From assembly GCA_963707905.1 (NCBI GenBank), contig CAVPSA010000041.1:7209-71208 (forward strand): a DNA stretch of 64,000 nucleotides, written 5' to 3'. Origin of the DNA: DASXKD01 sp963707905 (GTDB taxonomy: Bacteria; Actinomycetota; Actinomycetes; Streptosporangiales; Streptosporangiaceae). A program made the position numbers and the translations under genes. Under the pieces are notes generated by a model. The model was not told the DNA's origin. It made no database searches and saw only the letters and a list, made by a program, of their open reading frames with translations. Position 1 is the stretch's first letter. Each line of letters opens with the position of its first letter. This document shows positions 25,266 through 33,581 of the stretch, in pieces.

Positions 25266-26159
25266 TCAGGCGTGCGACGGCAGCTCGACGGTGACCACGG
25301 TGGGGCCGTGCGGCGGGCTGCTGACCTGCAGCCTGCCGTCCACGGTCCGGACCCGCCCGGCGAGCCCGGCCAGGCCGCCGCCTGCTTCGATGTGGGCGCC
25401 GCCGGAGCCAGCGTCGCTGACTCGCAGCCGCAGCAGCCCAGCCATATGGACCGCCTCCAGCCTGGCATGCCGGGCGCCGCTGTGCTTGGCCACGTTGGCG
25501 AGCAACTCGGCCGCGCAGAAGTAGGCGATGGTCTCGATCGCGGCCGACGGGCGCTCGGGCAGGTCGATAGCCAGCTCGACGGGCACGTCGCTGTGCGCGG
25601 CGAGGGTGGTCAGCGCGGCACCCAGGCCGTGGTCCAGGACCGGCGGGTGGATGCCGCGGGCCAGGTCACGCAGCTCGGCGATGGCCTGCTTGGCGCCGCG
25701 GTGCGCAGCGTCGACCAGCTCCAGGACCCGCTCCAGGTCCGGCTGCCCGGTCCGGCCGGCGATGCCGCCGAGCTTCTCCCTGGCCAGCCCCAGCTTCATG
25801 GCTACCGCGACCATCTGCGCCTGCGCCCCATCGTGCAGGTCCCGCTCAATCGTCCGCAGCCGTGCGGCCGAGTCGTCCACCACCCGGGCCCGGGACCGCT
25901 CCAGCTCACGGACCCGCTGCGGCAGTGGGGCAACCAGCAGGTGGTAGGCCATCCACAGCTCCAGCGCGCCTACCGCTATCAGCCCTGCGCCCCACCAGAA
26001 ACCGTACGAACAAAGAATGACACCAAGGATGACCAGCCAGAGGCCGGCGCCCAGGCACATGCCACCCCAGAACTTGGGGTGGCGATATGCGCCGGGCCGC
26101 ACCAGAATCCTCATGAGCAGAGGTTCCCGGCGAGTGCCGCTGTCACCCGATGCGTGCAT
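25266..26159 (-). CDS. Two-TM sensor histidine kinase (HisKA_3)
   Basis: A 297-residue NarX/DesK-type kinase: two adjacent membrane helices (about 33-52 and 55-75) with almost no external loop, HisKA_3 with H109 in ERDLHDGAQ, and a HATPase domain (NVAKHSGARHA, then DAGSGGAHIEAGGGLAGL). No sensor domain other than the 2TM unit, so it probably senses the membrane. ATG 26159 is chosen because GGAGG precedes it and because the first 25 residues (MHASGD...LMRILVRPGAYRHP) match the 2TM protein start. Paired with the response regulator. Confidence 0.92.
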   Translation of the reverse strand: MHASGDSGTRREPLLMRILVRPGAYRHPKFWGGMCLGAGLWLVILGVILCSYGFWWGAGLIAVGALELWMAYHLLVAPLPQRVRELERSRARVVDDSAARLRTIERDLHDGAQAQMVAVAMKLGLAREKLGGIAGRTGQPDLERVLELVDAAHRGAKQAIAELRDLARGIHPPVLDHGLGAALTTLAAHSDVPVELAIDLPERPSAAIETIAYFCAAELLANVAKHSGARHARLEAVHMAGLLRLRVSDAGSGGAHIEAGGGLAGLAGRVRTVDGRLQVSSPPHGPTVVTVELPSHA

Positions 26160-26220
26160 CGGGATGCCTCCAGGGACCTGCGGTGCCGTGGCCACTCCAG
26201 TCACCTGCGTCTCAATGCTC
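26150..26220 (-). repeat. Leader module copy B (kinase 5' region)
   Basis: About 70 bases upstream of and including the kinase start, closely similar to copy C: GAGCATTGA, GCAGGTGAC, GGCACCGCAGGTCCC, GGAGGC, ATGCACGCA in order and at matching spacing. Contains the dyad GGGACC-TGC-GGTGCC (26173-26187, plus strand). Confidence 0.75.
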
Positions 26221-26240
26221 GCCAGGCCGGCGAAGCCAAG

Positions 26241-26501
26241 TCAGCTCTGGACACTGGTCTGCAGGCGGTAGGCGGTCCAGAAGATCAGCGCCGCCCCCAC
26301 CAGCGGCAGCACTCCCAGCCAGGCCAGGGGCCCCAGCCAGTGGCCGGAAGCGAGCAGCAGGGCGCCGAGGCCGAGGTTGAAGACGCCACAGGAAACGCGC
26401 ACACGCACCCACATATGGGGGCGGCGGTATTCCCATGGCCTGACCAGAAATCTCATGAGGACGGATCGCGGTGGAGGGATGTTGTCAGTCGGTGCGTACA
26501 T
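26241..26501 (-). CDS. Small two-TM membrane protein, paralogue of the kinase N-terminus
   Basis: 86 residues: MYAPTD, a Pro/Arg segment, LMRFLVRPWEYRRPHMW, then two membrane helices (GVFNLGLGALLLASG and LAWLGVLPLVGAALIFWTAY). The first 30 residues and the layout match the kinase N-terminus, but the kinase part is absent. It shares the same leader DNA. It is probably a duplicated sensor head that could associate with the kinase and tune it. It reads leftward just upstream of the kinase gene. Confidence 0.75.
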   Translation of the reverse strand: MYAPTDNIPPPRSVLMRFLVRPWEYRRPHMWVRVRVSCGVFNLGLGALLLASGHWLGPLAWLGVLPLVGAALIFWTAYRLQTSVQS

Positions 26502-26561
26502 CGGAATTGTCTCCTGCTAGCTGCGGTGCCGGCCATTCCGGTCACCTGCATTTCAATGCTC
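26490..26561 (-). repeat. Leader module copy C (2TM protein 5' region)
   Basis: Matches copy B over about 70 bases: GAGCATTGA, GCAGGTGAC, GGCACCGCAG, AGGAGACA and ATGTACGCA. The GGTCCC half of the dyad is changed to CTAGC, so the dyad is lost in this copy. Confidence 0.75.
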
Positions 26562-26713
26562 GCAACGGGCAGACAGAAGAACCAGCGTGCGGACACCCGG
26601 CTTCGAGGTACGGCTAGCACGCCAGCAGTAGATCGTGATTGCCCAGCGGATCGGCGAATTTGGATGCCTTCGGGCCACGAAATGCTGACCGTGCCTGGTT
26701 AGGGTGATCTGGG

Positions 26714-27592
26714 ATGGTGGCGAGGCTGGTGCGGAGCACGGGGTGGACGGCTCAGCATGTGCGGCATGCGGGCGAGCTTCTCAAGCAGGGCAGCAATCCG
26801 GCCGCGCGGGTGTACGAGAGCATCGGGGCGGACTTCTTCCTGGCGGTGGCGCCTGGCTGGCTGAACCTGGGGCTGTGGGAGGGGCCCGGTTCGGAAGATG
26901 AGGCTCAAGAGGCCTGCCAGCGGTTGGTGCGGGCGCTCGCCTCCGCCCTGCCTGCCGGGGGCGTGATCGCTGATGTGGGGAACGGGCTCGGCACCCAGGA
27001 TCCGCTGATCGCTGAGGTAACCCGCCCGCGCCGGCTGGTCGCGGTGAACATTACGCGCTGGCAGCTGACGGCGGGCCGGGACCGGCTGAGAGAGGCCGCA
27101 GCTGCGCCCGTGGTGGGTGATGCCGCCCGGATGCCGATCGCAGGCGGAAAGCTGGATGGTGTCATCAGCGTGGAGGCAGCCTTCCATTTCCAGTCAAGGA
27201 AGGCGTTCTTTGACGAGTGTTACCGGGTGCTGCGTCCCGGCGGCGTGCTGAGCATCTCCGATATCTCGGTCGAGCGCTGGCCGGCAAGCCCGGCTGAGCT
27301 GGTGGCTGGGCTGACCCAGTTGCGGGTGTTCGGGCTGCGGCGCAGCATGGCGATGACGGCCGGGCAGATCGCCGCGGCCGCCCGTGCGGCGGGCCTGGCC
27401 GAGGTCACGGTCACAGCGTGCGGCGACAAGGTGATCGCTCCTGCGCTCCGGCTCACCGCCGCCCGGCTGGCGCGGGCGGCGGCCGCGCCCGTCGGACAGC
27501 ACGCAGCGGCCCGCCTGCTGCTGCGGCAAGTAGACCTGCTCTGGCGACGCCGCATCATCGACTACCTCTTGGTCCGCGCGATCCGCCCGTAA
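26714..27592 (+). CDS. SAM-dependent methyltransferase
   Basis: A 292-residue class I methyltransferase. The N-terminal YESIGADFFLAVAPGWLNLGLW resembles tocopherol/sterol or UbiE-like enzymes; motif I is VIADVGNGLGTQD (Asn where Cys is usual), motif II/III near GVISVEAAFHF, and YRVLRPGGVLSISDI is the post-I strand. Substrate unknown, probably a lipid or polyketide. The gene stands alone; about 150 bases upstream contain no other feature I can see. Confidence 0.88.
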   Translation: MVARLVRSTGWTAQHVRHAGELLKQGSNPAARVYESIGADFFLAVAPGWLNLGLWEGPGSEDEAQEACQRLVRALASALPAGGVIADVGNGLGTQDPLIAEVTRPRRLVAVNITRWQLTAGRDRLREAAAAPVVGDAARMPIAGGKLDGVISVEAAFHFQSRKAFFDECYRVLRPGGVLSISDISVERWPASPAELVAGLTQLRVFGLRRSMAMTAGQIAAAARAAGLAEVTVTACGDKVIAPALRLTAARLARAAAAPVGQHAAARLLLRQVDLLWRRRIIDYLLVRAIRP

Positions 27593-27682
27593 CAGGCCCG
27601 CCGGTTCGCCGGCTGATGCCAGCTACCTCTGCTGCACGTGTTCCGGGCCCCGGCGCGCCGAGGTTCAGGTAATGGTTGAGGT

Positions 27683-28531
27683 GTGAACACGATTGCGCGG
27701 CGGGCTGGTGCTGTGATCGCGGCGGGACTGGCCGTCCTCGGCCTGGCCGCTTGCCAGGCATCGGACCCGGGCAGGCTGGAGCAGGCCAGCCCGGTCACCA
27801 CATCAGCGGCGCCGGGCCGGGCAACGTCCGCGCCGGTACGGCCGGCCGGGAACCCGGCCGGGACGTGGCACCTGGTGTTCAACGGCACATTCACCGGCCG
27901 GGCGGTCAACCCGGCCGACTGGTCCACGGGCTGGCTTGCCAATGGGATCACGCCGCCGGTGAGCCGGGGCGAGCTGGAGTGCTACGACCCGGCCAACGTC
28001 ACCGTGTCGGGTGGTGCGCTGAACCTGAGCCTGATCCGGCAGCCGCACTCGTGCGGGGGAAGAGTGCGGCCCTATTCAGGCGGGATGGTCAACACCGACG
28101 GCAAGTTCCAGTTCACCTACGGGCTCCTGCAGGCGCGGATCTGGCTGCCCGGACGAGGCGGGCAGATCAGCAACTGGCCCGCGTTCTGGACGGACGGCCA
28201 GAACTGGCCCAGGGACGGCGAGATCGATGTGCTGGAAGGCCTGGGCGGTAAGGCCTGCTGGCACTTCATCAACCGGGCCGCCGTGCGCGGTAACTGCGTG
28301 GCCGGGACGTTCTACAACGGCTGGCACACCTTCGGCGCCGACTGGGAGCCCCGGTCGATCACCTACTACTACGACGGCCGTGTCGTGGGGCGGATCAGGT
28401 CGGGGGTCACGCATGCGCCGATGTACCTGATCCTCAACAACGCGACCACGCACCTGTATCAGATCCCCCTCCACGTGCCCGCCGATATGCGTGTCGCCTA
28501 CGTCCGGGTGTGGCAGCACCCCGGGCAGTGA
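27683..28531 (+). CDS. GH16-family secreted lipoprotein
   Basis: A 282-residue predicted lipoprotein beta-glucanase-like protein. Signal peptide with lipobox LGLAAC (Cys about 25), a Ser/Thr/Pro linker to about residue 55, then a GH16 jelly roll with the catalytic EIDVLE motif (DGEIDVLEGL), preceded by GGMVNTDGKFQFTYGLLQARI. The family cuts beta-1,3 or beta-1,3-1,4 glucans. Start GTG 27683. Tethered to the outer face of the cell membrane. Confidence 0.9.
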   Translation: MNTIARRAGAVIAAGLAVLGLAACQASDPGRLEQASPVTTSAAPGRATSAPVRPAGNPAGTWHLVFNGTFTGRAVNPADWSTGWLANGITPPVSRGELECYDPANVTVSGGALNLSLIRQPHSCGGRVRPYSGGMVNTDGKFQFTYGLLQARIWLPGRGGQISNWPAFWTDGQNWPRDGEIDVLEGLGGKACWHFINRAAVRGNCVAGTFYNGWHTFGADWEPRSITYYYDGRVVGRIRSGVTHAPMYLILNNATTHLYQIPLHVPADMRVAYVRVWQHPGQ

Positions 28532-28708
28532 TCATGCTTGCACCGGTGGCTGGCTGAGTAGCCGACGGCCGTCGTGAGGTCGCCGGGACGGATGGCTGCG
28601 TGTCGCGGCCATTCCGCCGCCATTGCATCTGCTACTAAGATCTGCGCCAGGCCCGGGCAGCCCGCAGTCCTGCCCGCGTAGCCACGCCTGGCGTGAAGGG
28701 AGCCGCAG

Positions 28709-29305
28709 ATGAGCGTCAATCCTGATGCCACGGAGGAACGCACCCGGATCGGCCCCAGCGGCCGGTCAGCGCTGTGGCGGCTGGGCGGGCCATGGTGGCT
28801 GTTCCTGGTGACCGGCATCGCGTGGCTGATCATCGCGGTGATGGTGCTGCGGTTCTCCCCCGCCTCGGTCAACACGGTGGGCGTGCTGATGGGTGTCTTG
28901 TTCCTGCTGGGCGCGTTCAACGAATTCCTGATCGCGTCGATGCGCCACACTTGGCGGTGGGCGCACGTCGTGATGGGTGTCCTGTTCGTGGTGGGCGCCA
29001 TCTGGGCGTTCGCCCGCCCCTTTAACGCGTTCTGGGCCCTCGCCTCGGTGCTGGGGCTGCTGCTCATTTTCAAGGGCACGCTCGACATCATCGCCGCCGT
29101 CATGACCAAGGACGTCAACGCATCATGGTGGCTCGGCCTGGTGGCCGGCATCCTGGAGATCGTGCTGGGCTTCTGGGCCTCCCAGCAGCAGTTCCCCGCG
29201 CAGGGGGCGCTGCTGCTGCTCTGGGTCGGGTTCTTCGCCTTGTTCCGCGGGATCTCTGAGATCGTCATCGGATTCGAGGTCCGCTCCCGCCAGCACGGCA
29301 CTTAG
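28709..29305 (+). CDS. DUF308/HdeD-family membrane protein
   Basis: 198 residues with six predicted membrane helices in three hairpins (for example WWLFLVTGIAWLIIAVMVL and GVLMGVLFLLGAFNEFLI), the HdeD/DUF308 layout. Relatives are linked to acid or general stress, mechanism unknown. GGGAGCC precedes the ATG. It is followed after 70 bases by the amidohydrolase. Confidence 0.88.
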   Translation: MSVNPDATEERTRIGPSGRSALWRLGGPWWLFLVTGIAWLIIAVMVLRFSPASVNTVGVLMGVLFLLGAFNEFLIASMRHTWRWAHVVMGVLFVVGAIWAFARPFNAFWALASVLGLLLIFKGTLDIIAAVMTKDVNASWWLGLVAGILEIVLGFWASQQQFPAQGALLLLWVGFFALFRGISEIVIGFEVRSRQHGT

Positions 29306-29374
29306 CGGGCAGGACGCCCCTTGAGCGGCGGGACAGCCGGTCCGGCCATGACCGCGTCTGTGGCGGGCTGAACG

Positions 29375-30988
29375 GTGGATGTCCTGCTGACAGACGCGGA
29401 CATCGTCACGATGGCGGCCAGCGCCGGGCCGGCCCGGTCGATGCTGATCCGGGATGACCGGATCGTGGCGGCCGGGGCCGCCGGGCGTGTGCACGCGGCG
29501 GCGGCACCAGATGCGCGGATGGTACGGCTGGATGGGGCGGCCGTCCTTCCGGGGCTGATCGACGCGCATTGCCACCTCTGCAACGTGGGCTACCTGGCGT
29601 CGGGCGCGGATTGCAGCCAGCCGGCGGCGCCGGATATCCCGGCGATCCTGGCGCGGATGCGGGACGCGGCCGCCCGGACGCCGGCGGGGTCGTGGGTGAC
29701 CGGCAGCGGATACGTGGAGTACAAGCTCCGCGAGGGCAGGCACCCCACCCGCGGCGACCTCGACGCCGCCGTGCCGGGCCGTCCGGCGATCCTGTTCCAC
29801 ACCTCGCTGCACGCCTGCGTGCTGAACACGCCCGCGCTCAGGGAAGCCGGGTTCGGCGACCGGCAGCCGGATCCGCCGGGCGGCCGTTTCGGCCGGGACG
29901 GCGAGGGACGGCTGGACGGGGTGGTCTACGAGGGGCCGACGTTCACCCTGCTGTGGGGTGGGCTGCGGCGGGACATGGAGCGGATGAGCGCCGCTCAGCG
30001 GGCTGGCCTCGTGGCCCGGGCCGGGCAGCATTTCGCGGCGCTCGGCATCACCGCGGCGTGTGACGCGGACACCCGCCGCGCCTCGCTGAGCGCCTACGCC
30101 GAGGCCGACGAGCGAGGCGTGCTCGGCGTGCGGATCGCCGGGCTGGTGGTGCACGACGAGGTGGACTGGCTGCTCGGGTCGGGGCTGCGGGGAAGCCGCT
30201 CGCCGCGGCTGGCCGCTGAATCCGTGAAGATCTGGGCCGACGGCGGGATGAGCAGCCGCACCGCGGCCATCCACGGCAGCTACCCGGTCCCGCCGTACGG
30301 CTCGGGGATCATGTACTTCCCACCGGACGAGCTGACCGCGATGGTGGCCGAGTTCGACGCCCGCGGGCTGCAGGTCTGCATCCACGCGCAGGGGGACCGG
30401 GCGATCGGGGCGGTGCTGGACACCTACGCCGCGGTCCTCGGTGGCCGCTCCGGGAACCCGCTGCGGCACCGGATCGAGCATGGCGGATCGATGTTCGCGC
30501 CGCTGGCGGCCCGTGCCGCAGCGCTGGGGATCGCGGTGGCGGCCCAGCCAGGGATGCTGTCCATCCTCGGCGACGGGTTCGCCGAGGCGCTGCCGGAGCG
30601 GAGCGATGAACTGTACGCATACGCGTCGTGGCGGCGTGCCGGGATCCGTGTCGCGGGGTCCTCCGACGCGCCGGTGATCACTGCTGATCCGCTGGTGGGG
30701 ATCCGGGATGCGGTGCTGCGCCGGACCAGCAGCGGGCGCGTGCTGGGGCCGGCCGAGCGGCTGGCCGTGCGCGATGCGCTCGCCTTGTACACGACAGAAG
30801 CCGCGTTCGCCATGCGCCGGGAGCGCGACATCGGGTCACTGGAGCCGGGCAAGCTCGCCGACTTCGTGATCCTGGACCGCAGCCCGCTTGATGTGGCGCC
30901 CGAGCGGATCACCGACATCCGGGTGCTGGCCACGGTCGTCGGCGGGCAGCCCGTCTTCCAGGCCGGCGATTCACCCCTCCAGCTGTAA
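29375..30988 (+). CDS. Amidohydrolase family protein (YtcJ-like)
   Basis: A 537-residue metal-dependent hydrolase of the Amidohydro_3 group. Metal ligands are visible: DAHCHL, carboxylated-lysine region SVKIWADGG, IHAQGDRA, HRIEHGG and GSSDAP. It starts at GTG 29375 with DVLLTDADIVTM. Members cut amide or formyl groups from small molecules; substrate not known. The C-terminal LEPGKLADFVILDR strand closes the small beta-sandwich. Confidence 0.9.
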   Translation: MDVLLTDADIVTMAASAGPARSMLIRDDRIVAAGAAGRVHAAAAPDARMVRLDGAAVLPGLIDAHCHLCNVGYLASGADCSQPAAPDIPAILARMRDAAARTPAGSWVTGSGYVEYKLREGRHPTRGDLDAAVPGRPAILFHTSLHACVLNTPALREAGFGDRQPDPPGGRFGRDGEGRLDGVVYEGPTFTLLWGGLRRDMERMSAAQRAGLVARAGQHFAALGITAACDADTRRASLSAYAEADERGVLGVRIAGLVVHDEVDWLLGSGLRGSRSPRLAAESVKIWADGGMSSRTAAIHGSYPVPPYGSGIMYFPPDELTAMVAEFDARGLQVCIHAQGDRAIGAVLDTYAAVLGGRSGNPLRHRIEHGGSMFAPLAARAAALGIAVAAQPGMLSILGDGFAEALPERSDELYAYASWRRAGIRVAGSSDAPVITADPLVGIRDAVLRRTSSGRVLGPAERLAVRDALALYTTEAAFAMRRERDIGSLEPGKLADFVILDRSPLDVAPERITDIRVLATVVGGQPVFQAGDSPLQL

Positions 30989-31019
30989 CCGGTGGACTGG
31001 CACACCCCCGGTCATGCGA

Positions 31020-31647
31020 TCAGAGGGTCCAGAGCGCCTGCGTGGGCGACATGCGGGCGGCACGGAGCGCGGGCAGCAGCCCGGCGGCGGCGCCGATGAC
31101 CATCGTCGCGGCCAGGCCGCACGGCCAGGCCACCGGCGGGCTGACGGTGGCCCAGCCTTTGGTGTGGGCGTACAGCACCCCGCCGTGGCGCAGCGCGTCC
31201 TGCCGACCGGCCGGCGATGTGGTGATCGTCGCCGGTCGCCTGGTTGACGAGCGTGTCAGGCCCCGGCGGGGCTGCCAGCGTCGCGCGTCGGCCTGCGTCT
31301 GCGACACCAGCGTCCGCCGCGTCACCGCGCCGTCGACGTCCGGAACGCACCACCGGCCGCCCGCCTCCGGCGCGGCAGTTCTTTTCGAATACGCGGCGAT
31401 CGCAACGGCCACCACGCCGATGGCCACAACCACGATCACCACCGGCGCCGCCCGCCCGCGCCGCCGGCCGCCGCAGTTCGAAGCCGTCCAGGCCCGGCAG
31501 CATCACATCGAGCACCACGACATCCGCCGCGTGCTCACGGATGGCGTGCAGCGCAGCCTCACCGGTCCCAGCCGGGCGCACCCCATAACCGAGCCGGCGC
31601 AAAGCAAGCTCAAGGCCCTGCCGGGCACCGGGGTCATCGCTCAACAA
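31020..31647 (-). pseudogene. Collapsed response regulator - membrane-fusion protein - MacB/FtsX permease
   Basis: Three gene pieces follow one another on the minus strand. 31647 to about 31470 encodes half a receiver domain (LSDDPGARQGLELALRRLGY ... VVVLDVMLPGLDGFEL). About 31470-31190 encodes the start of an efflux adaptor (GRRRGRAAPVVIVVVAIGVV, VTRRTLVSQTQADA, then in another frame TLVNQATG, then ITTSPAG and LRHGGVLYA). About 31160-31020 encodes the last helix and tail of a MacB/FtsX permease (KGWATVSPPVAW, GLLPALRAARMSPTQALWTL). Kinase, ATPase and most of adaptor and permease are missing. At least two internal frame changes occur in the adaptor part. Confidence 0.75.
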
Positions 31648-31749
31648 GCAGCACTTCAGTCATCGCCCTCCAGCCACGCATGCCGATGACGGTGGGGCAC
31701 AATGTGACGGTGCGCCGGCTGTCACAACCGCGTCACAAGCACTCTGGCA

Positions 31750-32457
31750 GTGGGCGCGCACGTGTGGTGGGGTTGGCTGGTGGATCTGCAGGAAAAGCGC
31801 CAGCTAGACCTGGCGGAGCAGGTGGCCAGCGTCAAGGCGCGAGCGCGGCCTTGGCGCGCCATCATCTTTTCTGTGCTGGCCGTCGCCGCCGCGGCCATCT
31901 CCTATGCCTTCGGCCGCCGGCTGGACAGCCTGTTCGAGCGGGGGCACCTGGCCAGTTCGATCGTTGCCGCGTCGGCGGCCGCCGCGTTTCTCATCTTCGC
32001 GACGGTGGCAGTGGTGTCGCTGGCCGGCAGCGCCCGTGAGAGGCTCCGGTCGGTCACCGGCTCGGCGCACGCGGCGGTGGTGCGGTATGCGATCGTGCTG
32101 GTCGGCGCCATTGCCACCATCGCGATTACGCTGGCGCTGCTCAAGGTCCCAGTCGACCAGCTTTTGGTTGGTGGGGCGTTCGCCACCATCATCATCACCA
32201 TTGCCGGCCAGCAGTCGCTCAGCAATGTCTTCGCCGGGCTCGTCTTGCTGCTATCCCGGCCGTTCCAGGTCGGCGACCTGATCCTGCTCCGCTCGGGGGC
32301 GCTCGGCGGCCAACTCGAAGGCACCGTGACCGAGATAGGAATTACCTATCTGCGGCTCGACACGGGCGACGGCGCGATGCTGCTGCCGAATTCACAGGTG
32401 CTTGCCGCGGCGGTCAGCCGTCAGCCGCCATCGACCGGCGCTGGGAAAGCAGGGTAA
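31750..32457 (+). CDS. MscS-family mechanosensitive channel
   Basis: A 235-residue small-conductance channel. Three or four membrane helices (RAIIFSVLAVAAAAISYAF, SAAAAFLIFATVAVVSLAG, RYAIVLVGAIATIAITLALL) are followed by the pore/beta-domain signature QQSLSNVFAGLVLLLSRPFQ and VGDLI...GTVTEIGITYLRL. It lacks the large C-terminal vestibule of E. coli MscS, as many short actinobacterial members do. Start may be GTG 31750, 31762 or 31780. The last 44 bases overlap the convergent DedA-like gene. Confidence 0.87.
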   Translation: MGAHVWWGWLVDLQEKRQLDLAEQVASVKARARPWRAIIFSVLAVAAAAISYAFGRRLDSLFERGHLASSIVAASAAAAFLIFATVAVVSLAGSARERLRSVTGSAHAAVVRYAIVLVGAIATIAITLALLKVPVDQLLVGGAFATIIITIAGQQSLSNVFAGLVLLLSRPFQVGDLILLRSGALGGQLEGTVTEIGITYLRLDTGDGAMLLPNSQVLAAAVSRQPPSTGAGKAG

Positions 32458-33163
32458 GAAGCACGCTCAGCGCCACGATTCCGATCGTGAACCACAAGCT
32501 GTAATGGGAGACGGTCCTGGCCGCGACCACCGCGTCGTGGCCCAGCGCGTACCCCAGCCCGGCGAGCACGCTGGCCCACAGCAGAACGCCGATCAGGTCC
32601 AGGACGAGGAACGTGACGAGCCTCATCCCGGCCCAGCCGGCTATGACGAAAATGATCGCCCTGGGGATGGGGAGGAAAGAGCTGACGAGCACCGCCGGCC
32701 AGGTGAACTTGCGGCCGGACCGCCGGACCCGCGCCATGTTCTTGGCCATCCGCCGGTTGCCGGGCAGCGCCATCAGGAACCGCTCGCCCCACAGCCGCCC
32801 CGCCCACCAGTACAAGATGTCGAATTTCATCAGCCCTGGAATCGCGGCCAGCAGCACCACCGCCAGCGTGCCGTTCCCCGCCCTGGCGAACGCGGCGGCC
32901 GAGATGATGGATTCGGTGCTGCCATTCAGCAGTTCGGCGACCACCGGGTGGGTGCCGACCAGCGACACCCGCAACGGCAGCAGCGCCCAGTAGAACAACC
33001 CGCTGAGCACGATGCCCAGCCAGCAGAGGATGTCGGCGGTGCGCGCCTTCCCCTGCCAGGGCAGCCGCGAATCATTCCACGGATCCCCTTTCCGGGGCGC
33101 GGCTGCCGCGGCGGCCGCCGCGCCTTCCGCGGCCTCGGCGGATTCCGCCCCGGGGACGCTCAT
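32414..33163 (-). CDS. DedA/VTT-family membrane protein
   Basis: 249 residues. An Ala-rich cytosolic N-terminus is followed by about five membrane helices and the VTT core (LMKFDILYWWAGRLWGERFL ... RKFTWPAVLVSSFLPIPRAIIF ... AGWAGMRLVTFLVLDLIG). The family flips or handles phospholipids and supports membrane homeostasis. ATG 33163 is preferred to the more distal start because it follows the operator-like spacer and begins MSVPGAES. Confidence 0.8.
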   Translation of the reverse strand: MSVPGAESAEAAEGAAAAAAAAPRKGDPWNDSRLPWQGKARTADILCWLGIVLSGLFYWALLPLRVSLVGTHPVVAELLNGSTESIISAAAFARAGNGTLAVVLLAAIPGLMKFDILYWWAGRLWGERFLMALPGNRRMAKNMARVRRSGRKFTWPAVLVSSFLPIPRAIIFVIAGWAGMRLVTFLVLDLIGVLLWASVLAGLGYALGHDAVVAARTVSHYSLWFTIGIVALSVLLTLLSQRRSMAADG

Positions 33164-33581
33164 CAGGCAACTCCCTAACATCGGCGCACCCATGAGCAGC
33201 GACGAGCCGATCAGCGGGAGCCGGTTGCCGTTGAGTCTACGGACTATGAGTCACATTGACCGGTGGGCGGCTACTACACCGCAGCAGACCTGGACGCGCT
33301 GTTCGACGAGTACGTTGAGCTGCTCAACAAGTACGGCCACACCGGGCAGGACGCCCCACCCGGGGCACGGCCAATGCAACTACGGATGTTCTACATCCCG
33401 GACGAAGCTGACGAGCAGGACTGACCCAGCACGGCGAGGGCCGGGCGCGTGCTCGCCGATTTGCCTGAACGGCCGTGTCGTGGGCACACTGTGATCTCGG
33501 CGATGAGGCTCGCCGTTAACCGCGGGAAGAACATCCCGCTGATGGCCTCTACCACCTGACCGACTTCAGTCGTCAGCTGGC
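33164..33581. other. Spacer upstream of the hydrogenase-like operon
   Basis: About 420 bases containing a 53-codon candidate gene (33263-33424) and a perfect hairpin GCGGGA-agaaca-TCCCGC (33522-33539) some 45 bases before the operon's ribosome site. No other gene is supported on either strand. Confidence 0.5.
33263..33424 (+). CDS. Small acidic hypothetical protein (53 aa)
   Basis: A GTG-started frame of 53 residues, closed by an in-frame stop just upstream, so the start is fixed. VGGYYTAADLDALFDEYVE reads as an amphipathic helix, followed by a Pro/Gly turn and QLRMFYIPDEADEQD. Codon use has strong G/C third positions up to the middle, supporting a real gene. No family recognised and no strong ribosome site. 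It reads toward the hydrogenase-like operon. Confidence 0.5.
   Translation: MGGYYTAADLDALFDEYVELLNKYGHTGQDAPPGARPMQLRMFYIPDEADEQD

Noticed and set aside
24593..25468. Extended start of the response regulator
   Set aside because: The extra 73 codons are antisense-like Trp/Arg/Pro-rich sequence inside the kinase gene; the receiver begins at 25249.
28567..28582. CGACGGCCGTCG palindrome as operator
   Set aside because: Short GC palindromes are frequent at this base composition and nothing else supports a site here.
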